Shown here piece after piece: positions 57,229 to 64,000 of a DNA stretch of 64,000 bases. Under the pieces are notes generated by a model that saw nothing but the letters and a program-made list of their open reading frames with translations, searched no databases and was not told the origin of the DNA. The stretch comes from Myxococcales bacterium (lineage in GTDB: Bacteria; Myxococcota_A; Bradymonadia; UBA7976; UBA1532): NCBI GenBank assembly GCA_020633555.1, contig JACKDL010000011.1, forward strand, positions 131,188 to 195,187. The letters are read 5' to 3'. Position numbers and translations under genes: made by a program. The first letter of the stretch is position 1. Each line of letters begins with the position of its first letter.

Positions 57229-58148
57229 TCCGAACGAATAACGAAGTGTGGAAGGAGGCCGAGCGCCTCGCTTCGGAGCGAACTGCTCTGGCTGAGGCGA
57301 GGCGTCTGCTTCGGTCTGACACCTTGCGGACAGGTGCAGCCAATCGGATGATGGCAGGGGCCGCAGCGCTGAACGCGATATTGGCCTCCTCAGCCGGCGA
57401 TGCTCTGGCGCGCTGGACCGCCGACACCTTCAACCACAACTCGAGCGTGTACGACGCGGCGATCGACTCGGTCTACAACCAGACCCACGTCGGCGGCTCG
57501 GCGCTCCACCACCTGGTCGACGGGCAGCACTCCATCGCGGGGGCGTTCGAGGCCGCGGCGGCCGCGCTCCCCGACGACTCCCTCTTCGACGAGGTCTCGG
57601 CCACGGTCGAGCACCTGCTCCGCGATCTGGCATCCGTGTCGGGCATCAACCCGGTGGCGACGCTGGACCCGGGGACCCTCCGCGGCCTGCAAGACGGGCT
57701 GAGCGACGCCCTCGGGGTCTCCCGTGGCTGGACCGCCGACGCGCTGAGCGTGAACGCCCCCGAAGTGGCCGGCGGGCTCATCGGCGCGGTGCCCATGTTG
57801 CTGGGCTGGCGCCGCCTGGAGGCCGAGCGGTTCGCTCGCCTGGCGGGCCACCTGGGCATCGCAGCGGTGTTGTCGGCGAACCCCTTGCTGGGCGTCGTCG
57901 CCCTGGCCGGCGCGGGCCGCGCCTTCCACAAGGCGACTGGGGGATACGGCGAGATCATCACCTCGGCCGCCAAGGGCGCGGCCATCAGCGGCGTCGCCAT
58001 CACGGCGCTGAACCTGCTGCCCGGGCCGCTGGCCATCGGCCTTTTGGCGGGCCTAGTCTTGGTGCGGTTTGGCGTGCCGCTGGCCAAGAGCGTCGGCGCC
58101 TGGCTGAGTCGGACGCGCCAGCTGAGTTGGTCGACCCAACTTGCCTGA
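57225..58148 (+). CDS. membrane protein of the dynamin cassette, unknown family
   Basis: 307 residues, GTG start inside the stop of GTPase 2. The N-terminal half is soluble and helical with HVGGSALHHLVDGQHSIAGAF. The C-terminal third has several hydrophobic segments (IAAVLSANPLLGVVALAGAG; AISGVAITALNLLPGPLAIGL). I do not recognise it. Base composition changes at about 57390, from the milder usage of the GTPases to the strong GC bias of the host-like flanks, so the gene may straddle an insertion boundary. Last gene of the coupled set. Confidence 0.65.
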   Translation: MIRTNNEVWKEAERLASERTALAEARRLLRSDTLRTGAANRMMAGAAALNAILASSAGDALARWTADTFNHNSSVYDAAIDSVYNQTHVGGSALHHLVDGQHSIAGAFEAAAAALPDDSLFDEVSATVEHLLRDLASVSGINPVATLDPGTLRGLQDGLSDALGVSRGWTADALSVNAPEVAGGLIGAVPMLLGWRRLEAERFARLAGHLGIAAVLSANPLLGVVALAGAGRAFHKATGGYGEIITSAAKGAAISGVAITALNLLPGPLAIGLLAGLVLVRFGVPLAKSVGAWLSRTRQLSWSTQLA

Positions 58149-58387
58149 GCCTGCGCGTCCGACGAGGCCCATGACCGTTCCGAGTTCGACCGCGACGCCG
58201 CGCTGCAGACGCCCCAGCGGCCGTCGACTGTGGCAAACCGCACGCAAATGGCGACGGCGGCTGCCGGGACTGCCGGCCGCCGGCGGCATCTTGTCGCCGG
58301 GGGCCCTACCTGCTAGCTACGGCGGCCTGACTGGCAGCCTGGCCCTCCATTGGGGCATCCTGGCCCCTGACCCTTCGCAGGAGTTGC
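58149..58387. other. intergenic gap before the Panacea gene
   Basis: 239 bp with no gene-like frame. It follows the dynamin cassette and probably holds the promoter of the next gene. No clear sigma-70 boxes or repeats were recognised. Confidence 0.4.
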
Positions 58388-58944
58388 ATGACCGCTGACC
58401 GCCCAGCGCTGAGGCTCGCCGACGCCGTCCGCCGACGGTATCGGGGCATCGAGCCGTTGACCCACCTGAAGCTGCAGAAGCTGGCCTTCTACGGCTACGG
58501 GGCGGCGGTGGCGTACGACTGCGCGGGGAGTTGACGTCGGTGGTCTTCGAGCCGTGGGCGCACGGCCCCGTGAACCGCAGCGTCTGGCAGGCCTTCAAGG
58601 GGTGTGGCCGGCAGCCGATTCAAGGTCAGCCCGAGCTGCCTGATTTTCATGGCGAATTGGGCCGGGTTCTGGACGCGGTGGTGTCGGCTTACGGGCGAAT
58701 CTCGGCTTGGGGGCTCCGCGAGCAGTCCCACGCCGAGCGACCCTGCCGCGAGGCTTGGGAGAACCAGCTGCCCCGGCTGCGCTTCGAGACCATCCGCGCC
58801 TTCTTCAAGCACGAGTTCGCCGACGGTCAGGTGTACCCGCCCAGCTTCCTGCTTGGGCGCGCGAGCTACGATCTGGACGAGATCCCGGTGCTGCCCTACG
58901 CCTCGCTCGTTGAGCTGGCCGATGCCCTCGACCGGCCCGCGTAG
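58388..58944 (+). CDS. Panacea (DUF4065/SocA-like) domain protein, one-base frameshift
   Basis: From ATG 58388 the frame reads MTADRPALRLADAVRRRY...LTHLKLQKLAFYGYGAAVA and then hits a stop at 58531. In the next frame the domain continues without a gap (VVFEPWAHGPVNRSVWQAFK... to 58944). One missing G in the G4 run at 58525-58528 explains it. LTHLKLQKLAFY and the W-x-x-G-P-V-x-x-S-V-W core are signatures of the Panacea domain, found in antitoxins of many toxin-antitoxin pairs. No obvious toxin adjoins it. Confidence 0.7.
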
Positions 58945-58948
58945 TCCG

Positions 58949-60073
58949 CTACGCGTCGGCTGAGATGTCGCCCTCAACCTCCTCGGCCACCACTTCCAGA
59001 ATGGCGGCGTCCTGCAACTCTGCCGAGCGGGGCTTCTGCAGCAGGCGGCCCACCAGGCGAACCCGGTGGCCCTCTTTGTGGGCGTCGACGAGCTGCCCGT
59101 AGGCCAGCGCGCCCAGGGGCACCGTGACCTTCTTGGTGTCACCGTCGCTCAGGGCGCCAATGACCGAGGCGACGCCGCCCTGCGTGGCATCGGTGCTGTG
59201 TAGCTGGATCACGTAGCCGTCGAGCTCAACGCCGGGCTCGGGGGTCTGGGCGCGGATTGACTGGGCTGCCGCGCGGAAGTGCCCGAAGGCGCCACGCACG
59301 ATACGGACCGGGCGGTGCGCTCCCTGCGGCGCGGGCCGATCGTGGGACCAGCGCACGGCCAGCGCCACCGAGCCGGTGTCGCCTGGCGGCTCCAGAGCGG
59401 CCAGCGCGGCCAGCAGGTTGGCGCTCACCCCCTGGGGGTGGAGCGACAACAGGTCCTCGGGGCGATCCTGCTCCACCGCCGAGACCGCGGCGGCGGCCGC
59501 GCTGCGGACGGTCATCACGGCGCGGCGGGCCAGCGGCTCCAGGTCCATCTGACCCACCTGGGGGTCCATCGGCACGATGGTGCGAATCCGGTAGCTGCCG
59601 CGGGCCGACTGGCCCTCGCGGCAGCGCGCCAGCAGGTCCAGCGGCTCCTTTCGGGTCATACGGGGGAAGTGGGCGCGGGGCTCCAACGCGGCGTGCGCGC
59701 CTGCGAGGAGCAGATCGCGGGCCGCTTGTCGGTAGCCTGCCGCGGCGTCCAACGGCAGGGTGCCGTCTCGAACAGAGTCGGCCTGGATCCGAATCTCCAA
59801 GACGTCACCCAGCGGCGACGACAGGTCATCCAGGAGTTGCCAGAGGGGCAGGTTGTGCGCAGCTGCGAGCTGCTCCACGAGCTCGGCCATGCGCCGGTCG
59901 AAGTCGCCGACGGTCTCGCCCGGCACCAGCGCCAGCTCGCCGTCCCGGCTGTACAGGTGAAACGCCGGTGGGCGCGAGCGGTCGGGCTGCAGGGTCCAAC
60001 CCCGCGAGCGCATGAACTGTCGCACCCGGTCTGGGCTCAACGCGGTCAGGCCTGGCAGGGACTCAAGCCTCAT
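58949..60073 (-). CDS. unknown protein paired with a DUF4365 gene
   Basis: 374 residues from ATG 60073, which lies inside the end of the DUF4365 gene (11-bp overlap), so the two are coupled. The N-terminus (LSPDRVRQFMRSRGWTLQ) is a short helical domain. The middle carries GDVLEIRI and SARGSYRIRTIVPMD, and the C-terminal part GVELDGYVIQLHSTDATQGG and RVRLVGRLLQKPRSAEL are strand-rich. No catalytic signature is seen and I do not recognise the family. It runs against the DISARM genes. Confidence 0.6.
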   Translation of the reverse strand: MRLESLPGLTALSPDRVRQFMRSRGWTLQPDRSRPPAFHLYSRDGELALVPGETVGDFDRRMAELVEQLAAAHNLPLWQLLDDLSSPLGDVLEIRIQADSVRDGTLPLDAAAGYRQAARDLLLAGAHAALEPRAHFPRMTRKEPLDLLARCREGQSARGSYRIRTIVPMDPQVGQMDLEPLARRAVMTVRSAAAAAVSAVEQDRPEDLLSLHPQGVSANLLAALAALEPPGDTGSVALAVRWSHDRPAPQGAHRPVRIVRGAFGHFRAAAQSIRAQTPEPGVELDGYVIQLHSTDATQGGVASVIGALSDGDTKKVTVPLGALAYGQLVDAHKEGHRVRLVGRLLQKPRSAELQDAAILEVVAEEVEGDISADA

Positions 60074-60578
60074 CGTCCGCCTCCTGGTGATTGGCCCAGG
60101 CCAGATGCTCACCGCGCTCTGACGCGGCCATCAAGGTTCGCAGGTTGTCCGCGGTGAACGGTTGGTTCAGGGGCAGCCGCACTGTGGGATCAGCCGCCGT
60201 TCGGGCGGGCTGGCCCGTCATCTTCACGAAGTAGGCGCAGCGTCGCAGGATGAGCTCTTCGAGCGACTGTTCGACCCACTGAGCCTCGTCGCCGGGCAGC
60301 CAGAGCAGGACCAGGTAGTGCGGGGTGGTGACCTCGACCTTGCTCATCTTGTCGTAGTGCGCGCCCTCGACTTGCCACGCCAGGAAGCCGTCGCGCGCGA
60401 TGCTCTGGCTGGATGTCGCTTTGAGCTGCAGGTCGATCGCAGCCTTGGCCGGGCTGCGGATGGTCGTGTCGATGCAGCCGTGGTCCTGGCTCCAGGTCCC
60501 AACCGTGAAGCCGCACATCCCCGCCACGGCCTGGATGTAGGCCTTGCTGAGCTCTTCCTTGCGCTGGCTTGGCGTCAT
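60063..60578 (-). CDS. DUF4365 family nuclease-like protein
   Basis: 171 residues from ATG 60578. The N-terminal half shows SKAYIQAVAGMCGFTV and, after a short insert, DTTIRSPAKAAIDLQLKAT. The D-x-Q-x-K element resembles the catalytic strand of PD-(D/E)xK nucleases and is the hallmark of DUF4365. The family is widespread in defence islands and its biochemical role is not settled. First gene of a two-gene minus-strand unit, divergent from drmA across 141 bp. Confidence 0.75.
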   Translation of the reverse strand: MTPSQRKEELSKAYIQAVAGMCGFTVGTWSQDHGCIDTTIRSPAKAAIDLQLKATSSQSIARDGFLAWQVEGAHYDKMSKVEVTTPHYLVLLWLPGDEAQWVEQSLEELILRRCAYFVKMTGQPARTAADPTVRLPLNQPFTADNLRTLMAASERGEHLAWANHQEADDEA

Positions 60579-60719
60579 CGCGGCTCCGGTCGACTCGCCG
60601 GGAGGGTACGCGAATGGCCGAGCGGGGGCGAGCCCGAGGGCGCCGAACCGAGCTGTGGACAGCAGGCCCGCTCGCAGTCGAGACTCAGCCCTCGGGTGAA
60701 CCACGGCAGGGGGCAGCCA

Positions 60720-63700
60720 GTGAGCACAGCAGGCATCCGCGACCACTTGATCCAGGCGCTGCAGGCTGATCTGGTGGGCCCCTACGACGTCGACCAGGGC
60801 GACACGGCGGTCGAGGTGCTGAGCATGCCGCCGTCGCGGTGGTACCTGACGGGGTTCCTGGCCACCGAGCAGAACCGCGACAACGACGACCCCGAGGCCG
60901 ATGACGAGGGTGGGGCGGGCGACGACCTGGACGACGGGGCGACGGCCGCGGCGGTGGCCGAGAGCGGCACCACCCAGCGCAAGCTGTTTCCCGCGTCGAT
61001 GGGGCTGTCGGTGTTGCTGCCGCCGGGGCAGGGCGATGTGCTGACGGTGCGGGTGCGCTTCGCCGAGTATCACCTTGTGCAGGGGGTGCAGGACGCAGCG
61101 GAGTCCGACGACTCGGGCGAGGGCAGCGAGGCGGGAGAGGGGAAGCGGCCGCGGCGGCACTGGAAGCGGGTGCCCTATGTGGTCGACGCGGTGGTGCCGC
61201 TGACCCTGGGCGAGCTGCCGCGGGTGCGGGTGCCCAACACCGGCGGGCTGGAGCTGGAGGGGCGGCTGGAGGCTACCCACGGGGTGACCGGGCTGGCCGA
61301 TGGCACCCGGGCGCTTTCGCTGTTCCTCATCAACCGGCGCATGAAGCAGGAGCCGAAGGAGCTGGGCTGGGTGTTCCAGGTGAGCCTGGGGCTTCAGCCG
61401 CCCCCGGGGCAGGTGTTCGTGGCGCGGCCCGATCTGCGGGCGGCGGATTCGAGAGACCCGGACGACCAGGTGGCGGATCTGCAGTTCCGCAAGGTGCGGA
61501 GCTATGGGGTGGGGCACGGGGTCTCGGTAGAGGAGGACCCGGCCGGGGCCTGGGTCCGCACGTGCTGGCTGCCTCAAGGGCGGGTGCCGAAGGTGACTAC
61601 CCGCAGCGTGCCCACCGTGACCACCAGCATGGAGGCGCTGGCGGCGCTGGACGACGGGCCCGCGCTGCGGACGGCGCTGCTGCCGCTGGTGGATGCCTAC
61701 CAGGCTTGGATCCAGGCGCAGGCGGCGCTGGGTGTGGGCGGCGGGCAGCGGGCGCAGACCCGCGACCGGCTGATGGCGGGGGCGGGTGATGCGTGCGCCC
61801 GCATCCAGCGGGGCATCGAGCGGCTGGCGGCCGACGCCGAGGCGCGGCGGGCGTTCTGCTGGATGAACGGCGCAATGGCCCAGGCCGCGCGGCAGCGCAG
61901 CGCCGATCGCTACACGGGGGACAAGGTGCCCGAGTGGCGGCTGTTCCAGCTGGCGTTCGTGTTGCTGAACGTGTGCGGCATCGCGGACGAGGACAACCCC
62001 GAGCGCGACATCGTGGAGCTGATCTTCTTCCCCACGGGCGGGGGCAAGACCGAGGCCTACCTGGGGGTGATCGGCTTCACGCTGCTGCTGCGGCGGCTGC
62101 ACGGGGCGTCGCGGCCCGACAAGGGGCTGGGGGTGGCGGTGCTGCTGCGGTACACGCTGCGGCTGCTGACGCTAGACCAGCTGGGCCGCGCGGCCACCCT
62201 GGTTTGCGCGTTGGAGCGGCTGCGGCGCAAGCAGCCCACGGTGCTGGGCGAGGTGCGCTTCTCCATCGGGCTGTGGGTGGGCCGGTCGGCCACGGCCAAC
62301 ACCTTGAAGCAGGTGAAGCGGGTGCTCACCGACCACAAGAACGGGCAGGGGGCGTCGCCGTTCCCGCTGCACGCCTGCCCGTGGTGTGGCGAAGGCTTCC
62401 TGGCCACGTCGTTCCAGCTTCACCCCAGCGCCGCGCAGCCCGAGGGGGTGCAGGTGAACTGCCCGGGGCGGCGCTGCGACTTCAACCAGCGCGGCGGTGG
62501 GCTGCCCGTGCTGTTCGTGGACGAGCAGATCTACCGCGAGCTGCCCAGCTTCGTGCTGGCCACGGTGGACAAGTTCGCCATGCTGCCCTGGCGCGGCGAG
62601 ACGGGCGCGCTGTTCGGGCGGGTGCACTCCCACGAGGGGCGGCGCTTCTTCGGTCCCATGGACGATCCGGTGCCCAGCGCCCGGCACACACCGCTGCCCG
62701 ACGGGCTGCCGCCGCCCGAGCTGATCGTGCAGGACGAGGTACACCTGATCGCCGGGCCGCTGGGCACCATGGTGGGCCTGTACGAGACGGCCATCGAGCG
62801 GCTGTGCCACTGGACCAGCGTGAGCGGCGAGGGGCGGCGGCCGAAGATCCTGGCGTCCACCGCCACGGTGCGGGGGGCTGGGGCCCAGATGAAGGCCCTG
62901 TTCGGGCGGCCCCACACCCAGGTGTTCCCCCCGCCGGGGGTGGACGACGGCGAGAGCTTTTTTGCGCAGATCGACCACGGGGCGCCCGACCGGCGCTATC
63001 TGGGCGTGGCGGCGGCGGGCCGGTCGTTCAAGGCGGTGCAGCTGCGCACCTATGTGACGCTGCTGGCGGCGGCCGAGAAAGCGCGGCAGCTGCACGGCGA
63101 GGCGGCCGATCCGTGGCTGAGCCTGGTGGGCTACTTCAACAGCCTGCGAGAGCTGGGCGGCATGCGGCGCATGGCCGAGGACGAGGTGCGCGCCCGCGTG
63201 GCCAAGGCCAACGAGCGTCTGCCCGTGGACAGGGCGGGCTCACCCCACCGCTGGCTGGCCGGGCGCAAGGTGGACCTGGAGCCAGTGGAGCTGACCAGCC
63301 GCGAGAGCACCGACCGGGTGGCGAAGGCGAAGGACCGCCTGGGCAAGCGGCACACCGAGAAGGGCAAGGTGGACATCGCTTTGGCCACCAACATGATCTC
63401 GGTGGGTCTGGACGTGGATCGGCTGGGCCTGATGGTGGTGTCGGGGCAGCCCAAGACCACCGCCGAGTACATCCAGGCCTCGTCGCGGGTGGGGCGGCAG
63501 GCCGAGGTGGGGCCGGGCCTGGTGGCCACCTGTCTGAACCTGTATCGACCGCGCGATCGCAGTCATTACGAGCACTTCGAAGCCTTCCATGCCAGCTTCT
63601 ACCGGCAGGTCGAGGTGAACAGCCTGACGCCCTTCTCGGCGCCCGCGCTGGACCGGGGGCTGGCCGGAATGCTGGTGGCGCTGGTGCGGCTGGGCGATGC

Positions 63701-64000
63701 GCGCTTCACGCCGGCCAACGGCGCCGAGGCGCTGCCCAAGCTGCGGGCCGAGGCCGAGGCGCTGGCCCAGGTGATCGCGCAGCGGGCGGCCGACACGGCG
63801 CTCGCGGGCGACAGCGCGGCCGAGCAGGCGCTGATGCACACCGTGTCGATGCGGGTGAAGAGCCTGCTGGACAGTTGGGAGAAGGAGGTGCTGACCGCCA
63901 AGGGCGAAGAGGCGGGCAAGCGCTGCTACTCGCCCTTCGACCGCGCCCGCCACGGGCGCGCGCTGCTGCACACCGCCCTGGATCACGAGGAGCAGCAGAC
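60720..64000 (+). CDS. drmA: DISARM helicase DrmA, 3' end outside the window
   Basis: 1093 codons are visible from GTG 60720 (SD-like CAGGGGG upstream; an in-frame GTG at 60696 is possible). The N-terminus has the DrmA-like line VLSMPPSRWYLTGFLAT. Helicase motifs: Walker A PTGGGKTE (438-445), motif II DEVH (672-675), STATVRG, ATNMISVGLDVDRLGLM and QASSRVGRQ. A zinc-ribbon-like pair, CPWCG (553) and CPGRRC, lies between them. DrmA is a core DISARM component, and drmB would be expected beyond position 64000. Confidence 0.88.
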   Translation, partial: MSTAGIRDHLIQALQADLVGPYDVDQGDTAVEVLSMPPSRWYLTGFLATEQNRDNDDPEADDEGGAGDDLDDGATAAAVAESGTTQRKLFPASMGLSVLLPPGQGDVLTVRVRFAEYHLVQGVQDAAESDDSGEGSEAGEGKRPRRHWKRVPYVVDAVVPLTLGELPRVRVPNTGGLELEGRLEATHGVTGLADGTRALSLFLINRRMKQEPKELGWVFQVSLGLQPPPGQVFVARPDLRAADSRDPDDQVADLQFRKVRSYGVGHGVSVEEDPAGAWVRTCWLPQGRVPKVTTRSVPTVTTSMEALAALDDGPALRTALLPLVDAYQAWIQAQAALGVGGGQRAQTRDRLMAGAGDACARIQRGIERLAADAEARRAFCWMNGAMAQAARQRSADRYTGDKVPEWRLFQLAFVLLNVCGIADEDNPERDIVELIFFPTGGGKTEAYLGVIGFTLLLRRLHGASRPDKGLGVAVLLRYTLRLLTLDQLGRAATLVCALERLRRKQPTVLGEVRFSIGLWVGRSATANTLKQVKRVLTDHKNGQGASPFPLHACPWCGEGFLATSFQLHPSAAQPEGVQVNCPGRRCDFNQRGGGLPVLFVDEQIYRELPSFVLATVDKFAMLPWRGETGALFGRVHSHEGRRFFGPMDDPVPSARHTPLPDGLPPPELIVQDEVHLIAGPLGTMVGLYETAIERLCHWTSVSGEGRRPKILASTATVRGAGAQMKALFGRPHTQVFPPPGVDDGESFFAQIDHGAPDRRYLGVAAAGRSFKAVQLRTYVTLLAAAEKARQLHGEAADPWLSLVGYFNSLRELGGMRRMAEDEVRARVAKANERLPVDRAGSPHRWLAGRKVDLEPVELTSRESTDRVAKAKDRLGKRHTEKGKVDIALATNMISVGLDVDRLGLMVVSGQPKTTAEYIQASSRVGRQAEVGPGLVATCLNLYRPRDRSHYEHFEAFHASFYRQVEVNSLTPFSAPALDRGLAGMLVALVRLGDARFTPANGAEALPKLRAEAEALAQVIAQRAADTALAGDSAAEQALMHTVSMRVKSLLDSWEKEVLTAKGEEAGKRCYSPFDRARHGRALLHTALDHEEQQ

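Overview
The window is very GC-rich, densely packed DNA with host-like housekeeping operons, a denitrification block, many secreted lipoproteins with Asp/Ala/Pro-rich linkers, and an anti-phage island. The gene order acpP-fabF-rpiB-nrdR-ribD-ribE-ribBA-ribH-nusB, the sigma-54/NorR control and the run of Cys-rich or thrombospondin-type-3 lipoproteins suggest a Myxococcota-like (former deltaproteobacterial) bacterium. This is an inference; no rRNA or marker tree is available here.

Layout. 1-5438 (minus): an RCC1-type lipoprotein, an alpha/beta hydrolase, a zincin-like protein, a short coupled ORF, and the FloA/NfeD membrane-domain pair. 5627-6448: a secreted protein. 6382-13519 (minus): fatty-acid and riboflavin operon ending in nusB and a signal-peptidase-I-like gene that lacks both catalytic residues. 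13690-18663 (minus): norE, norF, a VOC protein, a B12-radical-SAM protein, an NAD-dependent epimerase and nnrS, nearly all overlapping. 18836-28583 (plus): norR, then norCBQD, nirK fused to cytochrome c, a SUMF1-like gene and SCO. A near-ideal sigma-54 promoter with three GT-N7-AC NorR sites lies before norC. Together these reduce nitrite to N2O and handle nitric oxide. 28615-44032: metallophosphoesterase, SNF2 helicase, several lipoproteins, two paralogous repeat proteins flanking a TPR protein, and a CcdA-thioredoxin protein.

44178-64000 is a DISARM class 1-like defence island: drmD, drmMI, and drmA cut by the window edge. Between drmMI and drmA lie genes that are not part of canonical DISARM. 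They are a single-HKD phospholipase-D-type protein and a four-gene, overlap-coupled cassette: a coiled-coil tail-anchored protein, two dynamin-like GTPases with hydrophobic segments, and a membrane protein. These are followed by a Panacea-domain gene and a reverse-strand pair that includes a DUF4365 nuclease-like protein. The dynamin cassette is the best candidate for an undescribed system. The target-recognition part of drmMI also has visibly different base composition, suggesting a swapped domain.

Caution: three genes (the lipoprotein at 41608, drmD, and the Panacea gene) are each broken by one base, two of them in G/C homopolymers. That pattern is more typical of assembly indels than of decay.
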